The notes under the pieces: generated by a model
Seen by the model: the letters and a program-made list of their open reading frames with translations, nothing else
What the model was told of the DNA's origin: nothing
The model's database searches: none
Assembly: GCA_903953455.1 (NCBI GenBank)
Contig: CAJBJW010000201.1
Coordinates: 1 to 7,179 of the forward strand
Length of the DNA: 7,179 nucleotides
Source of the DNA: an uncultured Pseudomonadota bacterium
GTDB lineage: Bacteria; Pseudomonadota; Gammaproteobacteria; Methylococcales; Methylomonadaceae
Reading direction: 5' to 3'
Translations under genes and position numbers: made by a program
Part shown: piece after piece, positions 1-6,513 of the stretch
How the letters are laid out: the number at the start of each line of letters is the position of its first letter
Numbering within the stretch: position 1 is the stretch's first letter

Positions 1-1197
1 AATATGGGCATTTATCACACCACAGCAGAGCGTGAATTAATTAAACAAAATATGGCAAATGTCGCCCCTCTCGCTGCCATTTTGTCACCACGTGCGAATG
101 CAATGCTTATTCAAAACAATGATGGGCAAATTCATTTTTGGACCGTCGATAATGAACACCCTGAAGTGTCAATTAAGTCTATGTGGGAAAAAGTGTGGTA
201 CGAAAGCTATCCTAAACCTGCATACATTTGGCAATCTTCTTCAGCGAGTAATGATTTTGAGCCTAAATACAGCTTAACACCCTTAGTGTTTGGCACACTT
301 AAAGCGGCGTTTTATGCCATGTTAATTGCGGTGCCATTATCATTAATGGGCGCAATTTATACAGCTTACTTCATGTCACCCAAAATGCGTATTTACGCTA
401 AACCTGCTATTGAAATCATGGGCGCGTTGCCTACTGTGATTTTAGGTTTCCTTGCTGGTTTATGGCTTGCGCCCTTTATTGAAGAACATCTAGCGGGGTT
501 ATTTGCTTTATTTATTATTGTGCCGCTAGGTGTGATGCTCTTTGCCTTTAGCTTACAATTTTTACCTGAACATATACGTCAACAAATCCCAGAAGGTTGG
601 GATGCTGCGCTACTCATTCCAGTTATTTTACTTAGTGGATGGTTTGCCTTTACCGTCAGTATTCCATTTGAGGAAATGGTTTTTCATGGCACCTTGCGAG
701 ACTGGTTTAAAAACGAATTGGGCATCGGATACGATCAACGTAATGCGTTAGTGGTTGGTATCGCTATGGGATTTGCCGTCATTCCAACTATTTTCTCAAT
801 TACGGAAGATGCCATTTTCAGCGTGCCAAAACACTTAACAACGGGTTCACTCGCGTTAGGCGCAACGCCTTGGCAAACCATGTCACGCGTTGTTTTATTA
901 ACAGCAAGTCCGGGTATTTTCTCTGCCGTGATGATCGGTTTTGGTCGCGCAGTGGGTGAAACAATGATTGTGTTGATGGCAACGGGTAATACACCCGTAA
1001 TGGACATGAGTGTCTTTCAAGGACTACGCACATTAGCAGCCAATATTGCTGTTGAGATGCCTGAGTCGGAAGTAGACAGTACACATTATCGGGTACTCTT
1101 TTTGGCCGCTTTAGTGCTCTTTATGTTCACGTTTGTATTTAATACGCTCGCTGAAGTGGTACGTCAGCGTCTACGTGAAAAATACAGCTCGTTATAA
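1..1197 (+). CDS. pstC: Phosphate ABC transporter permease PstC, long form (5' end outside window)
   Basis: Inner-membrane permease subunit of the PstSCAB high-affinity phosphate importer; pairs with PstA to form the translocation path. The frame is open to the window edge (AAT precedes the ATG at 4), so this is probably the C-terminal part of a long PstC of roughly 700 residues, as in Pseudomonas and Vibrio, rather than a gene starting at 4. Counting from that ATG, residues 1-90 are hydrophilic and look like the end of the large periplasmic domain of long PstC (HPEVS near 52-56, WQSSS 76-80). About seven hydrophobic segments follow, near 94-118, 136-158, 163-183, 201-220, 247-267, 303-327 and 364-386. 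The EAA-type loop that docks on PstB is around 268-292 (SLALGAT 282-288). GRAVGET (314-320) carries the Arg/Glu pair conserved in PstC. pstA follows after 17 bp. Identity is very likely; only the start is unknown. Confidence 0.95.
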   Translation, partial: NMGIYHTTAERELIKQNMANVAPLAAILSPRANAMLIQNNDGQIHFWTVDNEHPEVSIKSMWEKVWYESYPKPAYIWQSSSASNDFEPKYSLTPLVFGTLKAAFYAMLIAVPLSLMGAIYTAYFMSPKMRIYAKPAIEIMGALPTVILGFLAGLWLAPFIEEHLAGLFALFIIVPLGVMLFAFSLQFLPEHIRQQIPEGWDAALLIPVILLSGWFAFTVSIPFEEMVFHGTLRDWFKNELGIGYDQRNALVVGIAMGFAVIPTIFSITEDAIFSVPKHLTTGSLALGATPWQTMSRVVLLTASPGIFSAVMIGFGRAVGETMIVLMATGNTPVMDMSVFQGLRTLAANIAVEMPESEVDSTHYRVLFLAALVLFMFTFVFNTLAEVVRQRLREKYSSL

Positions 1198-1203
1198 ATA
1201 AAA

Positions 1204-1208
1204 TAGGA
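1204..1208 (+). promoter_or_regulatory. Ribosome binding site of pstA
   Basis: TAGGA lies 6 bases before the ATG at 1215, inside the 17-bp pstC-pstA gap. It supports this start and independent re-initiation on a shared transcript. Confidence 0.6.
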
Positions 1209-1214
1209 CTTAAA

Positions 1215-2870
1215 ATGATTAAATCTTGGTTTAAAAGCGGTAGTCCGTGGATTTGGCTCAATGCTGCAGCTGTGAGTACTTGCTTAATAATGGTAGTGGG
1301 TGTTTTAGGACTGATTGTGGCAAGAGGTGTCGGCCATTTTTGGGCCTCACCGATCGTCCAACTGAGCTATCAAGAGGATAGTGGGGAAATTAAAACAATT
1401 ATTGGTGAGCACGTTGATAGCACAGTGACGCCTGCTGTGATGGCGAAATCATCTGGTTTCAAACTTAGCGATGATGAAGATGTGCTAATTCAGTATTTAA
1501 TTAAAACCGGTAACCGTGACTTAACGGGGACAGATTTTCGTTGGATTCAAGAACGCAATATTAAAGCGCAATCTCAACCAGTGGAAATGATGGTGATTGA
1601 GCGTCGTGAATGGGGTAATTTTTACGGCACACTCACTGCTATCAAAGAGAATGGTCAAGTCATTGCTACTGGTGAACAAGCATGGAAAGTATTAGACGAG
1701 CGTTTAAAACACGCACTCGAACTGCATGAGAAAATTGCGCATTTAGAGAAAAAAGAAATTGGTGCTATTAACTATGCATTAGAGAAATTACGTTTAAAAC
1801 AGCGCAGTTTAGAACTCAAAAACGCGTGGAATGAGCAAAGTGCTAAGGAATTTGCTGATAAAAAACTCGCTTATGATACGGATTATAAAAATCATCAAGT
1901 GGAGCTTGCAGGACTTTATCAAGAAATTCGTCGCGATAGTTTAGTTGCCACAACAGAAAGTGGTGCAGAACTTGCGATACCATTATCAAAAATTGTGGAC
2001 GTTTATCAACCCAATAAAATGGGTTTCTTCACTAAAATAACGCATTACTTTGCAAAACTTGGCGAATTCCTCAGTGAAGACCCACGCGAAGCCAATACGG
2101 AAGGTGGGATTTTCCCTGCGATTTTCGGCACAATTATGATGGTAATGATGATGTCTGTTATCGTGACACCCTTTGGTGTCATCGCGGCAGTGTATTTACG
2201 TGAATATGCAAAGCAAGGCTTTGTCACGCAACTCATTCGTATTGCCGTGAATAACTTAGCCGGTGTACCGTCCATTGTTTATGGTGTATTTGGTTTGGGC
2301 TTTTTTGTTTATATTTTGGGTGGCAATATTGATGCCCTCTTTTTCCCTGAAGCCTCACCAGCACCCGTATTTGGCACACCCGGTCTGCTATGGGCGTCAA
2401 TTACGCTTGCACTCCTTACATTACCCGTCGTGATTGTTTCTACTGAAGAAGGTTTAGCGCGTGTACCACGTGCAATTCGTGAAGGGAGTTTAGCGCTAGG
2501 CGCGACGAAAATTGAAACACTTTGGCGCACCGTTTTACCAATGGCAAGTCCTGCGATGATGACAGGGTTAATTTTGGCTGTGGCTCGCGCTGCGGGTGAA
2601 GTGGCACCACTGATGCTCGTGGGTGTGGTAAAACTGGCACCTACTCTCCCCCTTGACGGTAATTATCCCTTTTTGCATTTAGATCGTAAATTTATGCACT
2701 TAGGGTTTCACATTTACGACGTGGGATTTCAAAGTCCTAATGTTGAAGCAGCGCGTCCACTCGTTTATGCGACCGCCTTACTACTCGTATTAGTTATTAT
2801 TGGCTTAAATTTAGCCGCTATTATTATTCGTAATCATTTACGCGAAAAATATCGCGCCTTAGAAGGATAA
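1215..2870 (+). CDS. pstA: Phosphate ABC transporter permease PstA, long form
   Basis: Second permease subunit of the Pst phosphate importer, in the inner membrane. At 551 residues it is nearly twice the length of E. coli PstA (about 296). The extra length is one block: after a first membrane segment (about 12-36), residues 37-295 form a soluble, presumably periplasmic region, with a charged, heptad-like helical stretch near 160-240. The conserved permease core starts near 298, with hydrophobic segments about 300-326, 345-369, 391-410, 446-470 and 516-538. The EAA-type loop (SLALGAT 425-431) should contact PstB. ARAAGE (457-462) holds the Arg458/Glu462 pair conserved in PstA. Long PstA of this plan is known from Pseudomonas and Vibrio relatives and goes with long PstC, as here. 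It ends 6 bp before pstB. Function is confident; the role of the inserted domain is not known to me. Confidence 0.96.
   Translation: MIKSWFKSGSPWIWLNAAAVSTCLIMVVGVLGLIVARGVGHFWASPIVQLSYQEDSGEIKTIIGEHVDSTVTPAVMAKSSGFKLSDDEDVLIQYLIKTGNRDLTGTDFRWIQERNIKAQSQPVEMMVIERREWGNFYGTLTAIKENGQVIATGEQAWKVLDERLKHALELHEKIAHLEKKEIGAINYALEKLRLKQRSLELKNAWNEQSAKEFADKKLAYDTDYKNHQVELAGLYQEIRRDSLVATTESGAELAIPLSKIVDVYQPNKMGFFTKITHYFAKLGEFLSEDPREANTEGGIFPAIFGTIMMVMMMSVIVTPFGVIAAVYLREYAKQGFVTQLIRIAVNNLAGVPSIVYGVFGLGFFVYILGGNIDALFFPEASPAPVFGTPGLLWASITLALLTLPVVIVSTEEGLARVPRAIREGSLALGATKIETLWRTVLPMASPAMMTGLILAVARAAGEVAPLMLVGVVKLAPTLPLDGNYPFLHLDRKFMHLGFHIYDVGFQSPNVEAARPLVYATALLLVLVIIGLNLAAIIIRNHLREKYRALEG
2861..2867 (+). 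promoter_or_regulatory. Ribosome binding site of pstB, inside the end of pstA
   Basis: AGAAGGA overlaps the last codons of pstA and ends 9 bases before the pstB ATG at 2877. The placement suggests coupled translation of pstA and pstB. Confidence 0.65.
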
Positions 2871-2876
2871 ATTGCA

Positions 2877-3710
2877 ATGGCAACACAAGATAATCGATCG
2901 CACAGCTTGGATGTAAGTTCTATTTTGCGCGGGCAAAGTAAATATGACGAAATCCTTGAGCCTTGCCTCAAAGTTGAAAATCTCAACTTGTTTTACGGTA
3001 AAAAACAAGCGTTACATGGCATTAACATGGAAATGCCAAAGAAAAAAGTGACCGCATTCATTGGTCCATCGGGTTGTGGTAAATCAACGTTACTTCGCTG
3101 TATTAATCGCATGAATGATTTGGTTGACAATGTCACCATTGAAGGCAAAATTTTATTGCACGACGATAATATTTACGACAAATCAGTGAATGTTGCAGCC
3201 CTTCGTCGCCGTGTGGGCATGGTTTTCCAAAAGCCAAATCCATTTCCAAAATCAATTTTTGAAAATGTAACCTATGGCCTACGTATCCAAGGCATAAACG
3301 ACAAACGTATTTTAGAAGAAACCGTTGAAACCTCTTTACGTGGCGCAGCGCTTTGGGATGAAGTCAAAGATCGCTTAAATGATAATGCACTTGGCTTATC
3401 AGGTGGTCAACAACAACGTCTTGTTATTGCACGAGCGATTGCAATTGCCCCCGAAGTGTTGTTGCTTGATGAACCCGCTTCTGCGTTAGACCCTATTTCT
3501 ACGCTTAAAATTGAAGAATTAATTAATGAACTTAAAGAAAAATATACAATCGTCATTGTTACGCATAATATGCAACAAGCTGCACGTGTGTCAGATTATA
3601 CTGCGTTCATGTATATGGGGGATTTGATCGAAATTGGTGCAACGACACAGATTTTTACAAAACCTGCGAAAAAACAGACTGAAGACTACATCACTGGTCG
3701 TTACGGCTAA
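2877..3710 (+). CDS. pstB: Phosphate ABC transporter ATP-binding protein PstB
   Basis: Cytoplasmic ATPase that powers phosphate import by PstCA. The 277 residues show the full set of ABC ATPase motifs: Walker A GPSGCGKST (63-71), Q-loop Gln118 followed by the PstB-typical KPNPFPKSI (119-127), signature LSGGQ (174-178), Walker B LLLDEP (195-200), D-loop SALD (202-205) and switch His230. No catalytic residue is missing. The first 28 or so residues are a short hydrophilic extension before the usual start of the domain, common in long PstB proteins. The ATG at 2877 is supported by a good ribosome binding site and by a tight 6-bp gap to pstA. The phoU-like gene follows after 18 bp, so co-transcription with pstCA and phoU is likely. 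Confidence 0.98.
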   Translation: MATQDNRSHSLDVSSILRGQSKYDEILEPCLKVENLNLFYGKKQALHGINMEMPKKKVTAFIGPSGCGKSTLLRCINRMNDLVDNVTIEGKILLHDDNIYDKSVNVAALRRRVGMVFQKPNPFPKSIFENVTYGLRIQGINDKRILEETVETSLRGAALWDEVKDRLNDNALGLSGGQQQRLVIARAIAIAPEVLLLDEPASALDPISTLKIEELINELKEKYTIVIVTHNMQQAARVSDYTAFMYMGDLIEIGATTQIFTKPAKKQTEDYITGRYG

Positions 3711-3715
3711 TTAAT

Positions 3716-3720
3716 CGGAG
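3716..3720 (+). promoter_or_regulatory. Ribosome binding site of the half-length phoU paralogue
   Basis: CGGAG sits 8 bases before the ATG at 3729, in the 18-bp gap after pstB. A recognisable site here argues that the short PhoU-like gene is translated rather than being a passive remnant. Confidence 0.6.
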
Positions 3721-3728
3721 AACATATA

Positions 3729-4112
3729 ATGAATAGATTTAATACTGGGCATCACGTATCTGAACCCTTTGATAAAGATTTAGAATCAATACGACAAAAA
3801 GTAGCATTGATGGGCAAATTAGTCGAAGAACAGCTTTCGCTTGCTGTTGAAGCGTTTACCAATGGTGATACCTATTTAGCTGAAAAAGTATTAACGCAAG
3901 ACGATGAAGTGGATTTATTAGAAGCTAGCATCGACAACGAATGTGCATGTGTTATCGCTCTGCGTCAACCTGTTGGCCACGATCTTGCTTTATTAATTGA
4001 TGTCATTAAAGTGACCAATGAATTAGAAAATATTGCGGCAAAAGCGGAAGGTATTGCAGATATTACCATTGAATTAAACAAATCATTACTCGTGAGTGAC
4101 AGCGATGGATAA
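3729..4112 (+). CDS. Half-length, single-domain PhoU paralogue lacking the metal-binding Asp
   Basis: A 127-residue protein that matches only the first of the two repeated three-helix domains of PhoU. Hand alignment to the adjacent PhoU is gapless from residue 1 to about 116, with roughly 58 identities (near 50%). Shared blocks include ECxxxIALRQP (71-81) and NELE (97-100). The PhoU metal motif ExxxD reads E-R-I-G-D (100-104) in the neighbour but E-N-I-A-A here, so the Asp ligand is gone; Arg87 of the DLRLL block is Ala. The second domain is absent and replaced by an 11-residue tail. The frame is uninterrupted, the ribosome binding site is good, and the stop overlaps the start of phoU by 8 bp, which suggests coupled translation. 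It may pair with full PhoU or with the Pst transporter, or regulate PhoU dose; it could also be a decaying duplicate. Function is inferred only from homology and position. Confidence 0.88.
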   Translation: MNRFNTGHHVSEPFDKDLESIRQKVALMGKLVEEQLSLAVEAFTNGDTYLAEKVLTQDDEVDLLEASIDNECACVIALRQPVGHDLALLIDVIKVTNELENIAAKAEGIADITIELNKSLLVSDSDG

Positions 4113-4821
4113 CAGTAAAATAGCGCACCATATATCAGAAAATTTCAACAAAGAACTTGAAGATATTCGCAATAAAGTATTAACGATGGGTGGTCTTGTT
4201 GAACAGCAAATTGAGCAAGCTATTATTGCATTAACGTCTGGTGATATCGAACTTGCCGAATTAGTTATCCGTCAAGATAATGATATTGATGAATTCGAAA
4301 TGATTATTGATGCAGAATGCACCCAGATTATTGCGTTACGTCAACCTGCTGCGTTTGATTTACGCTTATTGTTAGTAGTACTGCGTATTATTAACGAATT
4401 AGAGCGCATTGGTGATTTAGCGGAGCGCATTGCTAAAGTGGCAATTCAGCTATCAACCACCAATGAGGGCCGAACTGACGAATATCATGAACTAAAACAC
4501 ATGGCCGGTTTAGTGAAAGACATGCTACACGCTTCACTCGATAACTTTGCACGGATGAGTGTGGATGGAATTACCCAAATTACGGGTAGCGATGCGGCTG
4601 TAGATCGTGAATATGCGAGTATTATTCGTCAATTAATTACGCAAATGATGGAAGATCCACGCAATATTACCCGTATGCTTGATATGCTTTGGACAGTGAG
4701 AGCATTAGAGCGTATTGGCGACCATTCACGTTATATTTGTGAACATTTAATATACATGGTAAAAGGTGAGGATGTGCGTCATCTTAGTCAAGCCCAGTTA
4801 GAACGAATCATGTCACAGTGA
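4105..4821 (+). CDS. phoU: Phosphate signalling and transport regulator PhoU
   Basis: Cytoplasmic regulator that, in studied bacteria, works with PstB and the PhoR kinase to silence the Pho response when phosphate is plentiful and to restrain Pst uptake. The 238 residues match the usual length (241 in E. coli). Both domains are present, each with an intact metal motif: E-R-I-G-D at 100-104 and at 202-206. Other PhoU-typical stretches are ALRQP (77-81), MMEDPR (181-186) and the C-terminal VKGEDVRH (219-226). The ATG at 4105 is preferred over the in-frame GTG at 4096 because the resulting N-terminus (MDN..HHIS..FN) lines up residue for residue with both the preceding paralogue and E. coli PhoU. 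No strong ribosome binding site precedes it. The 8-bp overlap with the upstream gene suggests translational coupling. It is the last gene of the operon. Confidence 0.97.
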   Translation: MDNSKIAHHISENFNKELEDIRNKVLTMGGLVEQQIEQAIIALTSGDIELAELVIRQDNDIDEFEMIIDAECTQIIALRQPAAFDLRLLLVVLRIINELERIGDLAERIAKVAIQLSTTNEGRTDEYHELKHMAGLVKDMLHASLDNFARMSVDGITQITGSDAAVDREYASIIRQLITQMMEDPRNITRMLDMLWTVRALERIGDHSRYICEHLIYMVKGEDVRHLSQAQLERIMSQ

Positions 4822-4830
4822 TGATTCAAC

Positions 4831-4860
4831 TTGTCAATTAGGATTGAAAGGCGCGATAAT
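4831..4860 (+). promoter_or_regulatory. Putative sigma-70 promoter of argC, overlapping the pst-phoU terminator
   Basis: TTGTCA (4831-4836) and GATAAT (4855-4860) are 18 bp apart, each one base off the sigma-70 consensus. The -10 box overlaps the left arm and loop of the terminator hairpin. Transcription would start near 4867, leaving a leader of about 43 bases before the argC ATG. This is a pattern match only; in an AT-rich gap a chance match is possible. Confidence 0.45.
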
Positions 4861-4874
4861 TCGCGCCTTTTTTT
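4847..4874 (+). terminator. Intrinsic terminator of the pst-phoU operon
   Basis: A perfect 10-bp inverted repeat (AAAGGCGCGA at 4847-4856, TCGCGCCTTT at 4861-4870) encloses a TAAT loop. It runs straight into seven T (4868-4874). It begins 25 bases after the phoU stop, so it should end the phosphate operon and separate it from argC. The A and T tracts also allow some termination of transcripts from the opposite strand. Confidence 0.93.
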
Positions 4875-4895
4875 ATGGCGTAAATTTTTTTATTC

Positions 4896-4900
4896 AAGGT
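4896..4900 (+). promoter_or_regulatory. Ribosome binding site that decides the argC start
   Basis: AAGGT ends 9 bases before the ATG at 4910. An upstream in-frame TTG at 4844 has no such site and would force the terminator hairpin to be translated, so the ATG at 4910 is the start. Confidence 0.6.
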
Positions 4901-4909
4901 AGCAAAAAC

Positions 4910-5950
4910 ATGATAAAAGCAGGAATTGTGGGTGGCACAGGCTATACGGGGGTTGAATTGTTGCGTATTTTAGCGCTACATTCACAGGTGACTATTCATG
5001 CAGTGACCTCACGCACGGATTCGCAAATGCGCGTTGATGTACTTTATCCAAGCCTTCGTGGCTATCTGGGTGATTTAATATTTTGTCTGCCCACAGTAGA
5101 CGCATTAAGTGAATGTGATGTCGTCTTTTTTGCAACGCCAAATGGCACCGCCATGCTGATGGCAGAAGAGTTGCTCAACAAAGGGATTAAAGTCATTGAT
5201 TTATCAGCTGACTTTCGATTGAAAGACGTTGCAGAGTGGGAGAAATGGTATGGCATGACACATTCATCCCCACGTTTAGTTTCTCAAGCGGTTTATGGTT
5301 TACCTGAGTTGCACCGAGATGCACTTAAAAATGCAGATTTAATTGCCTGCGCTGGATGTTATCCTACTGCGGTGCAACTAGGCTTCGCGCCTTTACTTGA
5401 AGCGGGGGTTATCGATGCAACGCATTTAATTGCCGATGTAAAATCAGGCGTAAGTGGGGCTGGGCGTAAAGCTGAAATCGCAACACTGATGAGTGAAACA
5501 GGTGAAAGTTTTAAATCTTATGGTGTGAGTGGTCATCGACATTTACCTGAAATTGCTCAGGGCTTAAAAGCCATGACAAATCAACACGTCAATTTAACAT
5601 TTGTACCGCACTTAACGCCGATGATTCGAGGAATACATGCCACACTTTATGCGTCGTTGACACACGAAATTACGCAATCTCAGCTACAAGCATTATTTGA
5701 AAAACATTACGCAGATGAAAATTTCGTGGATGTATTACCACAAGGTTCACACCCCGATACCCGCAATGTACGTGGGAGTAACCGCTGTCAAATTGCTGTC
5801 CATCTCCCACAAAACGGGAAAACGGTTGTCGTTTTATCTGTGATTGATAATTTGGTAAAAGGCGCAGCGGGGCAAGCAGTTCAGGCGATGAATCTTCGTT
5901 TTGGATTCCACGAAAATCACGGTTTATCAACAGTCGCGCTGTATCCATAA
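4910..5950 (+). CDS. argC: N-acetyl-gamma-glutamyl-phosphate reductase ArgC
   Basis: Third step of arginine biosynthesis: NADPH-dependent reduction of N-acetylglutamyl phosphate to N-acetylglutamate semialdehyde, in the cytoplasm. From the ATG at 4910 the protein has 346 residues, the normal size for the longer type of ArgC. The dinucleotide-binding loop GTGYTG is at 9-14, right after the first beta strand. FFATPNG (83-89) and DLSADFR (97-103) are family landmarks. The catalytic Cys150 lies in AGCYPTA (148-154), and GHRHLPEI (208-215) carries the active-site His. NLVKGAAGQAVQ (314-325) matches the conserved C-terminal cofactor-side block. No truncation or missing residue is seen. It stands alone, without other arg genes, between the phosphate operon and erpA; an argC-erpA neighbourhood is familiar in gammaproteobacteria but reflects no shared pathway. 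Confidence 0.97.
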   Translation: MIKAGIVGGTGYTGVELLRILALHSQVTIHAVTSRTDSQMRVDVLYPSLRGYLGDLIFCLPTVDALSECDVVFFATPNGTAMLMAEELLNKGIKVIDLSADFRLKDVAEWEKWYGMTHSSPRLVSQAVYGLPELHRDALKNADLIACAGCYPTAVQLGFAPLLEAGVIDATHLIADVKSGVSGAGRKAEIATLMSETGESFKSYGVSGHRHLPEIAQGLKAMTNQHVNLTFVPHLTPMIRGIHATLYASLTHEITQSQLQALFEKHYADENFVDVLPQGSHPDTRNVRGSNRCQIAVHLPQNGKTVVVLSVIDNLVKGAAGQAVQAMNLRFGFHENHGLSTVALYP

Positions 5951-5953
5951 TTA

Positions 5954-5983
5954 TTGACTATATCACTGTGAATAAGCCATAAT
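5954..5983 (+). promoter_or_regulatory. Putative sigma-70 promoter of erpA
   Basis: TTGACT (5954-5959) and CATAAT (5978-5983) with an 18-bp spacer lie in the 67-bp argC-erpA gap, each one base from consensus. The start of transcription would fall near 5990, about 28 bases before the erpA ATG. No terminator is visible after argC, so read-through from argC is also possible. Confidence 0.5.
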
Positions 5984-6017
5984 TTAGCAAATTTAACCTA
6001 AGCAATATATTTAAACT

Positions 6018-6350
6018 ATGACAAATCCAATAATTTTTACCGACAGCGCAGCAACAAAAGTACACACATTAATTGAAGAAGAAGGTAATACACAATTAAA
6101 ATTACGTGTTTATGTATCTGGCGGTGGTTGCTCAGGCTTTCAATATGGTTTCACTTTTGACGAAGAAGTGAATGAAGATGACACACAAGTAGAGAAAAAT
6201 GGCGTCACCGTATTGATTGATTCCATGAGTATTTCTTATTTAAGTGGCGCTGAAATCGACTATAAAGAAGATATTTCAGGTGCACAATTTGTTATCCGCA
6301 ATCCAAATGCGACAACGACTTGCGGTTGTGGTTCGTCTTTTTCTGCATAA
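6018..6350 (+). CDS. erpA: A-type iron-sulfur carrier protein ErpA
   Basis: Small cytoplasmic carrier that receives Fe-S clusters from the Isc or Suf machinery and passes them to apo-targets; in E. coli it is needed for isoprenoid synthesis enzymes and respiratory proteins. The 110 residues cover the whole HesB/IscA domain. The three cluster-binding cysteines are present: Cys38 in SGGGCSGFQYGF (34-45), and Cys102 and Cys104 in the C-terminal TCGCGSSFS (101-109). The wording around both cysteine sites, and NPNATTTCGCG in particular, resembles ErpA more than IscA or SufA. The ATG at 6018 gives the expected short N-terminus, but only a weak ribosome binding site is seen upstream. The gene appears to be its own unit, with a promoter-like sequence before it. 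Confidence 0.96.
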   Translation: MTNPIIFTDSAATKVHTLIEEEGNTQLKLRVYVSGGGCSGFQYGFTFDEEVNEDDTQVEKNGVTVLIDSMSISYLSGAEIDYKEDISGAQFVIRNPNATTTCGCGSSFSA

Positions 6351-6376
6351 CTATTTCTTCACATCATTGTCGTGAC

Positions 6377-6402
6377 CAACGTAGGATATATTTCCTGCGT
6401 TG
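6377..6402 (+). terminator. Hairpin after erpA, possible terminator without a T-tract
   Basis: CAACGTAGGA (6377-6386) pairs with TCCTGCGTTG (6393-6402) over 10 bp, with one G-U wobble and a 6-base loop. It starts 26 bases after the erpA stop. No run of T follows directly, so it is not a textbook intrinsic terminator; it may instead protect the 3' end of the erpA mRNA or work together with the AT-rich hairpin just downstream. Confidence 0.45.
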
Positions 6403-6411
6403 ATAACCATC

Positions 6412-6429
6412 ATAAAAACGCATTTTTAT
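6412..6429. repeat. AT-rich inverted repeat in the erpA downstream gap
   Basis: ATAAAAA (6412-6418) and TTTTTAT (6423-6429) are perfect inverted copies around CGCA. The stem is AT-only and weak. Its T-run lies 21 bases beyond the previous hairpin. It could be part of a bidirectional termination region or simply chance in AT-rich DNA. Confidence 0.35.
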
Positions 6430-6472
6430 ACCTATCGTTAAAGTTTTCTAAAGAGCAATAAATTATAGTCTC

Positions 6473-6481
6473 TGCTATGCT
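6473..6481 (+). promoter_or_regulatory. Possible extended -10 promoter of the DUF2130 gene
   Basis: TGCTATGCT fits the extended -10 pattern TGnTATnnT. No convincing -35 box is placed upstream, as is usual for this promoter type. Transcription would begin near 6488, about 26 bases before the start codon. A second candidate -10, TATAGT at 6464-6469, also lacks a -35. Weak evidence. Confidence 0.3.
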
Positions 6482-6501
6482 GTGACCCTGATAAAGTAGC
6501 C

Positions 6502-6506
6502 AAGGA
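6502..6506 (+). promoter_or_regulatory. Ribosome binding site of the DUF2130 gene
   Basis: AAGGA ends 7 bases before the ATG at 6514, a near-ideal site that supports this start for a gene that otherwise runs off the window. Confidence 0.65.
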
Positions 6507-6513
6507 AATTTTC

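Noticed and set aside
4..6. ATG at position 4 as the true start of pstC
   Set aside because: The frame is open upstream to the window edge, no ribosome binding site can be seen, and the first 90 residues match the internal part of long PstC proteins. The gene almost certainly begins outside the window.
735..1084. Minus-strand open frames across pstC, and similar ones within pstA, argC and the DUF2130 gene
   Set aside because: They lie wholly inside well-supported + strand genes, show no recognisable domains and have low-complexity or unlikely compositions. They are shadows of the coding frames.
4096..4112. Programmed frameshift joining the half-length PhoU to full PhoU
   Set aside because: No slippery heptamer or downstream pseudoknot is seen. 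The second gene has its own ATG, and its N-terminus aligns fully with PhoU, so two separate proteins are the simpler reading.
4844..4909. Longer argC open frame starting at TTG 4844, adding 22 residues
   Set aside because: The extension translates the terminator hairpin and T-run, has no ribosome binding site, and adds residues before the MIKAGIVGGTGYTG start typical of ArgC. The ATG at 4910 has AAGGT at good spacing.
5950..5975. IscR type 1 binding site upstream of erpA
   Set aside because: The left half (TTGACTATATC) fits the IscR pattern as I remember it, but the right half does not, and the matching part is simply the -35 box. Not strong enough to list as an operator.
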